Assembly (NCBI RefSeq): GCF_007858255.1
Contig: NZ_VFEU01000001.1
Location: forward strand, 434,001 to 498,000
Source: Pseudomonas rhodesiae
GTDB taxonomy: Bacteria; Pseudomonadota; Gammaproteobacteria; Pseudomonadales; Pseudomonadaceae
Direction: 5' to 3'
Length of the DNA: 64,000 bases
Part shown: positions 24,996 to 34,842 of the stretch, piece by piece
How the letters are laid out: every line of letters starts with the position of its first letter
How positions within the stretch are numbered: the first letter of the stretch is position 1
Position numbers and translations under genes: made by a program
The notes under the pieces: generated by a model
Told to the model about the DNA's origin: nothing
Database searches by the model: none
The model's input: the letters and a program-made list of their open reading frames with translations, nothing else

Positions 24996-27724
24996 GCCAC
25001 CGGCAGTTCCACGCAGAATCGCGCGCCATGCTCGCCGTTGACCACGCTCAAGCGCCCGCCCATGTTTTCCACAATACCGTAGCTCACCGACAAGCCCAGG
25101 CCGGTGCCCACACCGATGGGCTTGGTGGTGAAAAACGGCTCGAAAATCCGCTCCAGTAACCGCGGGTCGATGCCGCCGGCGTTGTCTTCCACCCAGATCC
25201 GCACATGCCGGCGGTCGTGCTCACAGTGCAGCGCGATCCACGGGCGCAGTTGCGGGTTCTTTTCGCGCCGGCTCGACAGCGCATCGCGGGCGTTGACCAT
25301 CAGGTTGATCAGCACCTGTTCCAGTTGATCCACATAACCGGTGACCTGCACCGCCACGGCCGACGGGGTGATGCGCAGTTCTATGCCCTTGCCGCGCAAC
25401 CCTTCGCCGAGCAACGCGAGAGTGCCGTCCACTGCCTGGGCGGGGTCGAATGGCTGTTGTTCGATTTCCGAGCGGCGACCGAACACGCGCATATGGTCGA
25501 CCACCCGGGTTGCGCGTTGCACCTGGGCGTCGATGCGCTGGAGTTTTTCGGTGAGGTAAGCCACTTCGGCCTTGCCGTCGCCCAAACGCTTGAGCACGTT
25601 AACGATGGCCATGCGCATCACATTCAGCGGCTGGTTGATTTCGTGGGCCAGGCCGGTGGCCATTTCACCGAGGGTGGCCATTTTGGCGCTTTGGGTCAGT
25701 TGCTGCTGGGAGCGCCGCACTTCGGTGTTGTCGCGGCCCACGGCCTGCACTTCGACCAGCACCCCCTGGGCATCGAACACGCCACGGTCCGACCACACCC
25801 ACCAGGCATGTTCGCGCCCCGGTAATTCCAGGCTGATTTCCGCCGTGCTCACCGGGAACTCCGGGGTCAGCTGATGGATGCGCTGCACAAAGGCCTGGCG
25901 CTGTTCGTCCGACAACCAATGGCCCAGGTTCATACCCGGCAACTGGGCGGGTGGGCATTCGAGGTAGTTGGCCAGCGGCGTGTTGCCGAAGGTGAGGGTC
26001 AGGTCCGGGCGGTAGCGGCAGATCATCGCCGGCGAGTCTTCCACCAGGATGCGGTAACGCTCTTCGCTTTGTTGGATGCGGTCGGCGGCCAGGGTCGCTT
26101 CGGTGACATCCAGCCACAAGCCCACGGCTTCCACCGGTATGCCAAGGTCGTCGCGCAGCAACTTGGCCTCGTCGAGCAGCCAGTGGTAATGCCCGTGTTT
26201 GTCGCGCACGCGGTAGCGGCTGCGCACACTGCCGTCGCGCAGCAGTTGGCGCGTGCGCTCGAAGTAGAGGTCGCGGTCGTCGGCGTGGATCAGGGCCGGC
26301 AGGTGTTCGTGGTCGCAGTCGGGCAGGGTCCAGCCGAGCAGCGGCAATAGGCTGTCGCTGAAGAATGCCGAGTGCAGCGCGCCGCTGACATAACGCTGCA
26401 CATAGATCACCGCCGGGGCGCTGGCGATCAGGTTGTCCAGGCGCGCATGGGCGGCGGCGGCGTGCAGTTGCTGGTTCTTGATGTCGCTGATGTCCAGCAT
26501 AAAACCGACCCAGCGCCGGTTTTCGCCTTCGCCCAGCACCTGGCCTTGCACGCGATACCACAGCGGGTTTTGCGTGGCGTCGCTGCGTTGCAGGCGCACC
26601 CCTGCCAGCAGCGGTGTGCCTAGGGTTTGCAAGTCGTGCAGGCGGCTGTGCAGCTCCTGGCGGTCGGCGGGATGGATCAGTTCCAGCCACCGCGCCAACG
26701 GTTGCCGGGTGGGGCCGTGTTCCAGGCTGAGGCTGTGCAGCAACTGCGGAGCCAGTTGGATTTCATCCGTGCCGGGCAGCAGTTCCCACCAGCCGGTGCC
26801 GAGCAGGCCTTGCAGGGCTTCGACCCGTTCCAATTGCTGGTGATGGTGCTGTTCGCGCAGGCGGCTGAGCAGCGGACCGGCGAGGGCGGCGGCCAGGTCC
26901 AGCCAGTCCTGGTCGCGCATAGGCGCCTGGCCTCGGTAGAAACCGCACAGCAACCAGGCGGCGACCCCCTGGCCGTCCCGATATGGCACCAGAAAACCGT
27001 CTGCTTGCCCGAATACGCTGTGCAGACGCGGGTTGTCGCTGCGGCCTAGTGTTTCGTCCAGGCGCAGCGGTACGTTGCCGTGGATGCTGTCCAGGCGCGT
27101 GCCCAGACGCTGGCCGGTTTGCCACAGCGCGGGTGCGTCGTGGGCGGCGTACTGGCTGTAGATCCGCCAACCCTGATCTTCTTCATCCAGCAGCGCCAGG
27201 GCCACGCAAGGAATTCGCCAGCGCTGCGCCAGGCTGCGCAGGTGCTCATGGAACACTTCGGGCAAGCGGCTGAGGCTGCACACCCGCAGTTGCTGGCTTA
27301 TCTGGCAGGCCAGCAGATGGTTCTGTTCGCGGTCCTGGGCCAGTTGCTGGCCGGCGAGCAAATCGCCGACGTCCTGCACACGCAACACCCAGCCGTCGCT
27401 GTTCGGTTCGACCCAGCCACGGGTGTGCAAGACCTGGCCGGCGGTGCCTTGGAAATCCAGGTCCAGGTTCTGATGCTGCCACTCGGCCGGGTTGCCTTCG
27501 ATGCTCAGGGCACTGCTGGCACATAACAAGGCGCTCAGGTGGGGCCGAGGCTCGTTTAAAGCGCCCGGTGCCAGTTGCGCCCTTAACGCGACGCTGAGTG
27601 TCAGGACATGGCCTTGATGATCCAACTGCACCGACAGGCCTTTGCCTGTGCTGGCATGCGGCTCGACGCTTACCGCGCCAGTACGGCCGAGCAGCCTGTC
27701 GAAGAGGTTTTCGCCCGGGGTCAA
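24980..27724 (-). CDS. pprA: Sensor histidine kinase PprA (multi-PAS)
   Basis: A 914-residue soluble hybrid-free histidine kinase. GAF/PAS-like sensor domains span about residues 1-660, including PAS segments around VGFMLDISDIK and VGLWLDVTEAT. The kinase core follows: H-box GLAHEINQPLN (near residue 685), N-box LINLMVNARDAL and G-boxes EDNAGGID and GTGLGLS. No membrane helix is seen. By synteny with fppA/pprB/tad it corresponds to PprA, partner of PprB, which controls the Flp/Tad locus in P. aeruginosa. It overlaps tadF by four bases (ATGA), so the two are translationally coupled. Confidence 0.85.
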   Translation of the reverse strand: MTPGENLFDRLLGRTGAVSVEPHASTGKGLSVQLDHQGHVLTLSVALRAQLAPGALNEPRPHLSALLCASSALSIEGNPAEWQHQNLDLDFQGTAGQVLHTRGWVEPNSDGWVLRVQDVGDLLAGQQLAQDREQNHLLACQISQQLRVCSLSRLPEVFHEHLRSLAQRWRIPCVALALLDEEDQGWRIYSQYAAHDAPALWQTGQRLGTRLDSIHGNVPLRLDETLGRSDNPRLHSVFGQADGFLVPYRDGQGVAAWLLCGFYRGQAPMRDQDWLDLAAALAGPLLSRLREQHHHQQLERVEALQGLLGTGWWELLPGTDEIQLAPQLLHSLSLEHGPTRQPLARWLELIHPADRQELHSRLHDLQTLGTPLLAGVRLQRSDATQNPLWYRVQGQVLGEGENRRWVGFMLDISDIKNQQLHAAAAHARLDNLIASAPAVIYVQRYVSGALHSAFFSDSLLPLLGWTLPDCDHEHLPALIHADDRDLYFERTRQLLRDGSVRSRYRVRDKHGHYHWLLDEAKLLRDDLGIPVEAVGLWLDVTEATLAADRIQQSEERYRILVEDSPAMICRYRPDLTLTFGNTPLANYLECPPAQLPGMNLGHWLSDEQRQAFVQRIHQLTPEFPVSTAEISLELPGREHAWWVWSDRGVFDAQGVLVEVQAVGRDNTEVRRSQQQLTQSAKMATLGEMATGLAHEINQPLNVMRMAIVNVLKRLGDGKAEVAYLTEKLQRIDAQVQRATRVVDHMRVFGRRSEIEQQPFDPAQAVDGTLALLGEGLRGKGIELRITPSAVAVQVTGYVDQLEQVLINLMVNARDALSSRREKNPQLRPWIALHCEHDRRHVRIWVEDNAGGIDPRLLERIFEPFFTTKPIGVGTGLGLSVSYGIVENMGGRLSVVNGEHGARFCVELPVAQITK

Positions 27725-28164
27725 AATTGCAGGCTCGAACGGGCGGACAGGTTGGTTGGCAGCCTGGGGACGGTACCCACGCCCGGCAGCACCAACGCAG
27801 GGAACACCGCATAGAGTTGGCTGGTGGGGTAGGCGATCTCGACGGTCAATGTGTTGGCGCTGTAGGTCGCGTTTACGTACTCACGCTTGAATTGGAAGCT
27901 GGAGGGGATCCAGCTCAACTGGCTCACCACGGTGTCTTTGGCGCGTTGGGTCAGCTGCGTCCCGTAGGCGTTGCCGGCGCTCGTCGGGTCCACCGCCATG
28001 GCCTGGCGCACGGCCTCGGCGGCGGCCTGGTTGAACGACTGCATCAACAGCAGCGGCAGGCTGAAGCTGATCAACCCGTAGAACACCGCAAAGAAAATTC
28101 CGAAGACCAAGGCAAATTCGATGGCGGCTGCGCCTTTTTGCAGGCGAGGGAGGCCGGTTTTCAT
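27721..28164 (-). CDS. tadF: TadE/TadF-like minor pseudopilin
   Basis: A 147-residue protein with the TadE-like N-terminus: a short basic leader (MKTGLPRLQKGAAAIEFALVF) with a prepilin-peptidase-like G/AAAIEF cleavage region, then a hydrophobic helix. The rest is predicted extracytoplasmic. Such proteins are pseudopilins needed for Flp pilus biogenesis and are processed by the same peptidase as Flp. In P. aeruginosa the gene at this position is tadF. It shares an ATGA overlap with pprA downstream and is divergent from fppA. Confidence 0.82.
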   Translation of the reverse strand: MKTGLPRLQKGAAAIEFALVFGIFFAVFYGLISFSLPLLLMQSFNQAAAEAVRQAMAVDPTSAGNAYGTQLTQRAKDTVVSQLSWIPSSFQFKREYVNATYSANTLTVEIAYPTSQLYAVFPALVLPGVGTVPRLPTNLSARSSLQF

Positions 28165-28236
28165 GACTGCGTCTACCCTGACGGCTACTACTTGATATCA
28201 GCATAGAATCAATCAGCGAAAAGGGACTTTTTTTAC

Positions 28237-28686
28237 GTGATTCAGGGCGTGGTGATACTGGTGTGGCTGGGCCTTTGTGCCGTGCAGGACGTGCGCCAGC
28301 GGCAGATCGCCAACCCGTTGACCCTGGGCGTGGCCTTAGTGGCGCTGATCTACCTGAACGCCAGCGGCACCACTTGGCTCGGCGCGCCCGCCGCTGACGG
28401 CGGTTGGGCATTGGCCCTGGCGCTGCTGTTGACCCTGCCAGGCTACGCCCTGGGACGGTTCGGCGCGGGGGATGTGAAGTTGCTCGCAGCGCTGGGCTTG
28501 GCCAGCGAGGTGGACTGCCTGCTGTGGTCGTTGATCGGCGCGGCCTTTGTGCAAGGTGGCTGGGTGCTGGTTCATCAACGGCTTGCGGTGCGCCCACCGG
28601 GAACGGCCGCGAACCCGCCAACAAAGCAGCCGTTCGCACCCTGTGTACTGGTGGGGTTTGCACTCTATTGGCTGTGGGCCCATTAG
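28237..28686 (+). CDS. fppA: Flp prepilin peptidase
   Basis: A 149-residue A24 family aspartic prepilin peptidase lacking the N-terminal methylase domain, as expected for Flp-type CpaA/FppA. Both catalytic aspartates are visible: VQDVRQRQIANPL and the GxGD motif in RFGAGDVKLLAALG. Several membrane helices are present. It should cleave pre-Flp and the TadE/F pseudopilins. The start is a GTG with AAGGGA upstream. Confidence 0.9.
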   Translation: MIQGVVILVWLGLCAVQDVRQRQIANPLTLGVALVALIYLNASGTTWLGAPAADGGWALALALLLTLPGYALGRFGAGDVKLLAALGLASEVDCLLWSLIGAAFVQGGWVLVHQRLAVRPPGTAANPPTKQPFAPCVLVGFALYWLWAH

Positions 28687-28811
28687 TCGCAGGAACGGCC
28701 CGGTGCGGTGTACAGAGTGACAAACTGCGTCTAGGTTTAGGAGGGACAGGCAATCGCCGTAGTCGTCAAATGGATAGGTCGCCCTTAGGCTTGCCAGGCA
28801 TGGAGTAGCGC

Positions 28812-29594
28812 GTGAACAGGCTGACATCGGCAGTGAAAGTGCTCGTGGTCGACGATCAACCCCTGATCGTTGAAGAGCTGTGTGAGTTTCTTGAAAGCAG
28901 CGGTTATGGCTGCGTCCCCTGTGAATCGAGTCACCATGCGTTGCAGTGTTTTAGCGACGACGTCGAGATCGGCCTGGTGCTGTGCGACCTGCATATGCCG
29001 GACATGAATGGCATCGAACTGGTGCAGGCTATGCAGAAGATTGCCGGCAAGCAGCGCGCGTTCGAAGCGATCATGCTCACCGGTCGCGCCGACAAACAGG
29101 ACGTGATCAAAGCGCTGCGCGCGGGGATCGCGGATTACTACCAGAAACCCATCGACCTCCACGAATTGCTCGAAGGCATCCAGCGCCAGGAAGCCGCCTT
29201 GGACGAGCGCCAGAAAGAGCTGCAACTGGGGCACCTGAACCAGAAGTTGCAGTATCTCTCGGCCTCGATCAATGACCTGTACCACGACCTCGACAAGGTG
29301 CGACGCGGCCCTGGAAGCACCGAACACGGCGAACTGCCGGTGGAGGGTGCCGCGCCGTTGGCGCTATCGCCGATCCTCGCGCAGTTGTCCCCGCGCCAGG
29401 CCGATGTGGCGCGGTTGGTGGGCAAGGGCCAAACCAACTACCAGATCGCCTGTGAGCTGGGGATCACCGAAAACACGGTCAAGCTGTACGTGTCCCAAGT
29501 GTTGCGCCTGACCCATATGCACAATCGCACTCAGTTGGCATTGGCCCTGTCGCCGAACGGGACGGCTCTGCGCCAGCGCGTTACGGCGCACTGA
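28812..29594 (+). CDS. pprB: LuxR-type response regulator PprB
   Basis: A 260-residue two-domain response regulator. The N-terminal receiver has VDDQ (about residues 13-16) and the phospho-acceptor Asp59 in CDLHMPDMNG. A linker helix and a C-terminal LuxR/FixJ helix-turn-helix follow (LSPRQADVARLVGKGQTNYQIACELGITENTVKLYVSQVLRL). In P. aeruginosa PprB, activated via PprA, turns on the flp-tad-rcp, cupE and bapA genes. It starts with GTG, with GGAG upstream. It has no autoinducer-binding domain, so it is not a candidate reader of the lux-box-like sites near 10 kb. Confidence 0.9.
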   Translation: MNRLTSAVKVLVVDDQPLIVEELCEFLESSGYGCVPCESSHHALQCFSDDVEIGLVLCDLHMPDMNGIELVQAMQKIAGKQRAFEAIMLTGRADKQDVIKALRAGIADYYQKPIDLHELLEGIQRQEAALDERQKELQLGHLNQKLQYLSASINDLYHDLDKVRRGPGSTEHGELPVEGAAPLALSPILAQLSPRQADVARLVGKGQTNYQIACELGITENTVKLYVSQVLRLTHMHNRTQLALALSPNGTALRQRVTAH

Positions 29595-29601
29595 CGGCGC
29601 T

Positions 29602-29871
29602 TTATCGGCCGGTGCCGCCGGACGCGGCGGCGCCACTGCCCTGTTCGAAGAACTCCGGGATCGGATGCTTGTTGCTGTCCAGCCAGCGCTGCAATGCCTG
29701 CTCACGCTCGACGGGGCTGCTGCTTTGCGGCGTGGGCGAGGCGGCGTGGCCGTTGACCTGCAACGTCAGCCACTGTTCAGTCTCGGCTTGCTGCGGCGAG
29801 GACGGCCCCGGTTCGATAGCTGACGCCGCCAGGGGCAGCAAGGCCAGGCATAGCAGATGCTGGGTTTTCAT
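29602..29871 (-). CDS. DUF3613 protein of the Tad locus
   Basis: An 89-residue exported protein. A signal peptide (LLCLALLPLAASA) is followed by a short acidic/Pro-Ser linker and a conserved EREQALQRWLDSNKHPIPEFFE segment typical of DUF3613 proteins found in Tad gene clusters. Function is unknown. It is the last gene of the leftward rcpC-to-tadD operon, 11 bases after tadD, and convergent with pprB. Confidence 0.82.
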   Translation of the reverse strand: MKTQHLLCLALLPLAASAIEPGPSSPQQAETEQWLTLQVNGHAASPTPQSSSPVEREQALQRWLDSNKHPIPEFFEQGSGAAASGGTGR

Positions 29872-29882
29872 GGTGTCGACTC

Positions 29883-30593
29883 CTAGCGCAGGTTCATCGG
29901 CGGCGCGTCGCTAGCGGCCGCTACGTTATGAGCGGCCGTGCTGGAACCCTTGAGCTTTTGCGCACGAGCCTGGGCCTCGGTGACCTGCTCCGGGCTCAGC
30001 CCCAATTTGCTGACCACCGTCGCCGCTTGGCCCCAATCGTCTTGGTAGATCAGCAGAGTCACCAGATTGACGGCTGCGAGCAGGTCGTCCTGCTTGAGCT
30101 CGATAGCGGTCATAAACTCAAAGCGCGCGTCTTCCAGCCGCTGTTGTTTGAGGTACACCACGCCCAGGTCATTGCGGATTTTTTCGTCGGTGGGCGCCAG
30201 CCGGGCAGCCCGTTGCAGGTGGGCCAGGGCCTGGGCTGCATCGCCTTGTGTCGCGGCCAGTTGCCCCAGGCCGTGTTCGCCTTCGGCGGTCATGCAGGTG
30301 CCGAGCAGGCTGCGATACAACGGCTCGGCCTCGCTGCGTCCGAGCAAGCGGTAAGCTCGGGCCTTGCGCTGGCGCACCTGGGGCAAGGCATCGGGCAGAT
30401 TTTGCAGGTTGGCCAGGCTGGCGTGCAGCTTGCCTTCGTTGGCCAAGTCATCGGCCAGGTTCAGCGCCAGTTCCTGTTCCGAACCGGGCTTGGCGCATTG
30501 GCCGGGCGTGGTTAGCGCGGCCCACGGCGATTGACCGTTGCTGGCGCAACCGCCGAGCATCATCACGACCAATGTGGCAATCAGAGCTTTCAT
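29883..30593 (-). CDS. tadD: TPR lipoprotein TadD
   Basis: A 236-residue lipoprotein with lipobox MLGGC and TPR repeats (for example AQALAHLQRAARLAPTDEKIRNDLGVVYLKQQ). TadD is a pilotin-like factor needed for assembly and localisation of the Tad secretin. The ATG at 30593 is preferred to the TTG at 30608, because GAGGAAA then sits six bases upstream and the signal peptide begins cleanly. It lies twelve bases after the tadC stop codon. Confidence 0.88.
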   Translation of the reverse strand: MKALIATLVVMMLGGCASNGQSPWAALTTPGQCAKPGSEQELALNLADDLANEGKLHASLANLQNLPDALPQVRQRKARAYRLLGRSEAEPLYRSLLGTCMTAEGEHGLGQLAATQGDAAQALAHLQRAARLAPTDEKIRNDLGVVYLKQQRLEDARFEFMTAIELKQDDLLAAVNLVTLLIYQDDWGQAATVVSKLGLSPEQVTEAQARAQKLKGSSTAAHNVAAASDAPPMNLR

Positions 30594-30604
30594 CAGGGCT
30601 TTCC

Positions 30605-31492
30605 TCAAAAGTGGCTCAAGGCGCGGGCGATGCCGATAAAGGCCGGGCCGCCGAGCACGATCAGCAAGGCCGGAAACAGAAACACCATCATCACCACCGA
30701 CATTTTTGCCGACATCTTCGAGATGTATTCCTGCAAACGGGTCAGGCGTCGGTCGTCGAGTAATTGCTTGAGGGCCAGCAGCGATTTCATTGCGCCGCCG
30801 CCTTGCAGGATCAGTTGCTGGAGGATGGTGCAGGTGTCGTTGAACTCATCCACCGCCAGCAGCCGTGCAGTCTTGCCCAATTCCTCGCCCAGCTCCAGGC
30901 CCGAGTCGACGCGGGCCAGAATCAGGCGTAGTTCCTGGGTCAGTTCCGGCAGCAGGCGCTGCCCTTCGGTGCTGAGCACGCGCAGGGCCTGTTCAACCGC
31001 CATGCCGGACTCGAACAAAATGCGCAGCAGCGGAATAAAGGTCGAGACCTCCACGGCGATGCGCTGCTGCCGATGCTTGGCGGTGGACGCCAGAATGCGC
31101 TTGGGCAACAGGTAGCCCAGGCCGAGTGCCACCAGAGGAGCAATCCACGGCGAGGACGTATGCGGGTACAGCAATTGCTGGCCCACCAGCGTCACCCCCA
31201 GCAGCACCAGCGGCGTGCCGACCTGGCAGGCGGCGAACATCGAGCGCTGGCTGGCCTTGCGCCAGCCGACACGGTTGAGCAGGGTCTGGGTCTCGGTGTC
31301 CAGGGTCACTGAGCGTTGCGCCAGGGGGCTGGTGCCGAGATGGCGCATCAGGTTGCCGAACCGCGCTTCGCGGGTCATGTGGCCGAGCAGACGCTGATTC
31401 ACCAGGCGCTGGCGGCGGCGCTGTTCCAGCCAGTGGCCGGCCACCAGCACCAACGCCGCAAGAAACATCAGCACGCTCGCCAGCAGGGCCAT
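30605..31492 (-). CDS. tadC: Tad inner-membrane platform protein TadC
   Basis: A 295-residue type II secretion F (GspF) family membrane protein. An N-terminal helix, a cytoplasmic four-helix region (VSTFIPLLRILFESGMAVEQALRVLS) and C-terminal membrane helices (VVMMVFLFPALLIVLGGPAF) are visible. With TadB it forms the platform on which TadA assembles Flp pilin. It starts one base after the tadB stop codon. Confidence 0.9.
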   Translation of the reverse strand: MALLASVLMFLAALVLVAGHWLEQRRRQRLVNQRLLGHMTREARFGNLMRHLGTSPLAQRSVTLDTETQTLLNRVGWRKASQRSMFAACQVGTPLVLLGVTLVGQQLLYPHTSSPWIAPLVALGLGYLLPKRILASTAKHRQQRIAVEVSTFIPLLRILFESGMAVEQALRVLSTEGQRLLPELTQELRLILARVDSGLELGEELGKTARLLAVDEFNDTCTILQQLILQGGGAMKSLLALKQLLDDRRLTRLQEYISKMSAKMSVVMMVFLFPALLIVLGGPAFIGIARALSHF

Positions 31493-31493
31493 T

Positions 31494-32375
31494 TCAGATA
31501 CTCCGCAACATGCGCCACATCACGAAGCTGCCCGTCAGCTCCATGGCCAGGGCGCCGAACAGCATGTAGCGCCCGGTTTCGTCGTTCCACAGGGTCATCA
31601 GGTAGTTCGGGTTGGCCACCATGAAATACCCCACCATGCACACCGGCAGCCCGGCCAGCACATACGCGGTCATGCGCGTCTCGCCGGTCATGGCCTTGAG
31701 CTGGCGCGCGCCTTGTTCCTTTTCGCGGATCATCTTGATCAGGTTTTCCAGCAGCTCGCTGGCATTGCCGCCGTAGCGATGGTTGACCTTCAGGCCCAGG
31801 GCGAACAGGCGAAATTCATCGCGTTCGTAGAATTGCGCGAAATCATGCACGGACTCCGGCAAACTCACCCCCAGTTGTACGTTGCGCTGGATACGGCCCA
31901 TGGCTTGCTTGAGCGGTTCGTCGGACGCCTCGATACCGCCGAGCACCGCATCGGCCAGGGTGCGTCCCGACTTGAGGCTGCGCACGGTGTAATCGAGCAA
32001 GGACGGCAGTTGTCCGATCATTCGCGCCACACGGTGCTGATAGCGCCAGGCGATATAGCCGCGCGCGGCCAGTGGCGGCAGCACGATCATCAACAGCAGC
32101 CCAGGCCACTCGGCCGCCAGCAGCCCCAACAACGCGCCGAGTGCCCAACCGACCAGCCACAGGCCCAGGCGCTCGCTAGGTTTACCCAGGCCGGCGCGTT
32201 GAAACATGCGCTCCAGGCCGACCCAGGCGGCGCGGGTAGGCACCGTCGTGGGCTGGCCTTTGGCAAGCCGTTCCAGCACACGGTCGGTGCTGGCGCGGCG
32301 CACGCCATTTTGGAAAAGGCTGTAGGACAGGCCCACCAGAACGATGCAGATCAGCAGCAGGATCGGGCCGGTCAT
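31494..32375 (-). CDS. tadB: Tad inner-membrane platform protein TadB
   Basis: A 293-residue GspF-family membrane protein with N-terminal and C-terminal helix pairs. The central T2SF domain reads DYTVRSLKSGRTLADAVLGGI and NRYGGNASELLENLIKMI-like segments. It is the partner of TadC. It lies eleven bases after tadA in the same operon. Confidence 0.9.
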   Translation of the reverse strand: MTGPILLLICIVLVGLSYSLFQNGVRRASTDRVLERLAKGQPTTVPTRAAWVGLERMFQRAGLGKPSERLGLWLVGWALGALLGLLAAEWPGLLLMIVLPPLAARGYIAWRYQHRVARMIGQLPSLLDYTVRSLKSGRTLADAVLGGIEASDEPLKQAMGRIQRNVQLGVSLPESVHDFAQFYERDEFRLFALGLKVNHRYGGNASELLENLIKMIREKEQGARQLKAMTGETRMTAYVLAGLPVCMVGYFMVANPNYLMTLWNDETGRYMLFGALAMELTGSFVMWRMLRSI

Positions 32376-32386
32376 GGTGCGTCTCC

Positions 32387-33652
32387 TTACAGCGTGATTT
32401 CGCGGCGCAGTTTGTCGCCCGCCGGGTTGAGTGCTTCACGGGCGAAGCCGAAGCCGGTGCGGCGGTCGAGGCGAAACAGCGTGTTGGTCACGTAGATGTC
32501 ATCGCGCACACCCACCACTTCCACGACTTCGCTCACGCAGCGTCGACCATCGGGCAGGCGGGTGAGCTGGATCACCACATCCAGCGCCGCGCAGATCATC
32601 TGCCGCAGGGTTTTTTCCGCCACCGCGCGACCGGTGAGGCCCACCAGGGTTTCCAGGCGCAGCAGTGCATCCTGGGCGTTGTTGGCGTGCACGGTGCTCA
32701 TGGACCCGTCGTGACCGGTGTTCATCGCAGTCAGCACATCGAGCACTTCCACGCCGCGGATTTCACCGAGGATGATGCGGTCCGGGCGCATGCGCAGGGC
32801 GTTGCGAATCAGGTCGCTGGCCTTGACTTCGCCATGCCCCTCGGCATTCGGCGGCCGGGTTTCCAGGCGCACCACATGGGGATGGCCCAGTTGCAGTTCG
32901 GCGACATCTTCGATGGTCACCAGGCGTTGATGAGGGTTGATCAATTGGCTGAGGATATTCAGCAACGTGGTCTTGCCGGTGCCGGTGCCGCCGCTGATCA
33001 AGATGTTGCACCGCTTGCCCACCGCTTCCTGGAAAAACTCGAAGATGTTCTGGTCGATGGTCTGCATCGCCACCAAGTCGCTGCTCTTGAGCATGTCCTT
33101 GCGGAATTTACGGATCGACAGGCATGGGCCGTCCAGCGCAATCGGCGGAATGATCGCGTTGACCCGGCTGCCGTCGGGCAAGCGCGCATCGACCATCGGC
33201 GACGATTCGTCCAGGCGCCGGCCCAGCGGCGCGAGGATACGCTGCATCACCCGCTCCACATGGTGCGCATCGATAAAGCGCAAGTCGCTCTGATGCAGCA
33301 GGCCGTCGCGTTCGATAAAGACCCGGTGCGGCCCGTTGACCAGGATTTCGGTCACCGACGCGTCGCGCAACAGCACTTCCAGCGGCCCGAAGCCGGTCAG
33401 TTCGTCAACGATTTCCTCGGCCAGGCGCTCCATTTCATAACGGGAAATCGCCAGGTGCATGCGCGTGATGTATTCCGAAACCTTGTCGATCACCAGTTGT
33501 GCCAGGGTTTGGCGCGTGCCTTCCAGCAGGTTTTTGCCCGACTCTTCGATGGCGTCGATGATGTAGCGGTGCAGCACCAGTTTCAGGCCATCGTGATCGT
33601 GATGGCCTGGGGTGCCGGCAGCGGGGCCGCCGAAGAGTTTTTCGCCGTTCAC
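32387..33652 (-). CDS. tadA: Tad secretion ATPase TadA
   Basis: A 421-residue type II/IV secretion ATPase (CpaF/TadA family). Visible motifs are Walker [11 protein letters not shown], the Asp box around [22 protein letters not shown], Walker [11 protein letters not shown] and the His box [16 protein letters not shown]. It powers Flp pilus assembly from the cytoplasmic face of TadB/TadC. Its start overlaps the tadZ stop by four bases. Confidence 0.95.
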   Translation of the reverse strand: MNGEKLFGGPAAGTPGHHDHDGLKLVLHRYIIDAIEESGKNLLEGTRQTLAQLVIDKVSEYITRMHLAISRYEMERLAEEIVDELTGFGPLEVLLRDASVTEILVNGPHRVFIERDGLLHQSDLRFIDAHHVERVMQRILAPLGRRLDESSPMVDARLPDGSRVNAIIPPIALDGPCLSIRKFRKDMLKSSDLVAMQTIDQNIFEFFQEAVGKRCNILISGGTGTGKTTLLNILSQLINPHQRLVTIEDVAELQLGHPHVVRLETRPPNAEGHGEVKASDLIRNALRMRPDRIILGEIRGVEVLDVLTAMNTGHDGSMSTVHANNAQDALLRLETLVGLTGRAVAEKTLRQMICAALDVVIQLTRLPDGRRCVSEVVEVVGVRDDIYVTNTLFRLDRRTGFGFAREALNPAGDKLRREITL

Positions 33653-34842
33653 CGGGCAGTCCTGCGCAGGCGTTCAAACCAGCGTGTTGACGGTTTTTGC
33701 AGACCTTCTGAGCGTCTGGCCAGGCGCTCGCCAAGGGTGCGCAACGCCAGGGTCAGGGGTTCGCGGGGGGCGAGGCTGAACAGGCTCTGGCCCTGATTTT
33801 TGGCGTTCATGCGCAGTTCCGCGCTCAGGGGCAGCACCGCGATGCACTCCAGCCCGAAGCTTTTTTCCAGGGTGCCGGTGTCGGGGGGGCAGGCTTTGAG
33901 GTAGCGGTCCACCAGCAGCTTGGCGTGTTCGAGTTTCATGCCTTTTTCCCGCCACAGGTTCAGCACCGCCAGGTTGCGCCGACAGTCGAGCACGCTCTGG
34001 TCGGTGCACCACAGCAGCTTGTCGCAGTGGCTGACAAAGGTACGCAGGGCTTCGCTGTCGGCTTGCCCGGTGAGGTTTACGACGATGTGCTGGAAGTGTT
34101 GACGTAGGGCACTGAGCAGCATGTACACCTCGGCGGCGCTGGTCAGTTCCAGCGGCTCGTCATTGCCGGCGTAGGCGAGGATGCGCAGGTTGTCGTCGGC
34201 GCGGGCGAAGGCACTGTCGATCAAGGTGGGGTCCAGGCGCCGCAGATGGCGCAGGGCGTCGCCGAAGTTGAAGGTGCTGTCCAGGCCCAGCAGCGCAAGG
34301 CTGTCGCCGCGCGGCAGGCCCAGGTCGAGCAACAAGGTTTGCTGCCCACTCTTTTGCACCACCATGGCCAGGTGGCTGGCCAGCAGGGCGCCATCAGCGT
34401 TGCCCTGGGTGCCGTAAAGCACCGTAAGGCCTCCCAGGTGAGCGCTCGGCGCGCTGGGCGGCAGGCGTTTGCTCAGGCGGCGCACCAGCCCCGCCACTTC
34501 GCTGGAGCGCGAGCCATAGGCGACAAAATCCCGTGCGCCGGCGCGCATCGCGTTGAGCACCAACTGGTTGTCCATGCCGTCGCCCAGGGCGACGATTGCC
34601 AGCATCGGTTTGGCTTCCAAAGCGCCCTCGATCAGCGCGGTCTGGGCCACTACATGCTCGCGGTCCAGGCCGATGAACACCAGGTTGGCGAAGGTCACAT
34701 CCACCAGCGCGAGCAACTCATCCAGGCTGCCGCCACCGGCGCCCACCACTTGGCCGAGGGGCGCGAGGGCTCCTTGCAGCCATTCCAGGTCGATGTTGTT
34801 GCGGGTGATCGCCAGGAAGGTCTGGCTCAGGCTATCGCTCAT
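33649..34842 (-). CDS. tadZ: Tad localisation protein TadZ/CpaE (MinD-like)
   Basis: A 397-residue protein with an N-terminal atypical receiver-like domain (to about residue 130) and a C-terminal ParA/MinD-like domain. TadZ/CpaE proteins mark the cell site for Tad pilus assembly. The Walker A loop (VLYGTQGNADGALLASHLA) departs from the canonical deviant KGGxGK, as is common in TadZ, so ATP binding may be altered. Four-base overlaps with both rcpA and tadA indicate coupled translation. Confidence 0.88.
   Translation of the reverse strand: MSDSLSQTFLAITRNNIDLEWLQGALAPLGQVVGAGGGSLDELLALVDVTFANLVFIGLDREHVVAQTALIEGALEAKPMLAIVALGDGMDNQLVLNAMRAGARDFVAYGSRSSEVAGLVRRLSKRLPPSAPSAHLGGLTVLYGTQGNADGALLASHLAMVVQKSGQQTLLLDLGLPRGDSLALLGLDSTFNFGDALRHLRRLDPTLIDSAFARADDNLRILAYAGNDEPLELTSAAEVYMLLSALRQHFQHIVVNLTGQADSEALRTFVSHCDKLLWCTDQSVLDCRRNLAVLNLWREKGMKLEHAKLLVDRYLKACPPDTGTLEKSFGLECIAVLPLSAELRMNAKNQGQSLFSLAPREPLTLALRTLGERLARRSEGLQKPSTRWFERLRRTAR

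Noticed and set aside
28812..29594. PprB as the reader of the lux-box-like sites at 9.9 and 10.5 kb
   Set aside because: PprB is a FixJ/NarL-type response regulator with a receiver domain and no autoinducer-binding domain. The sites have the longer LuxR/LasR-type dyad.
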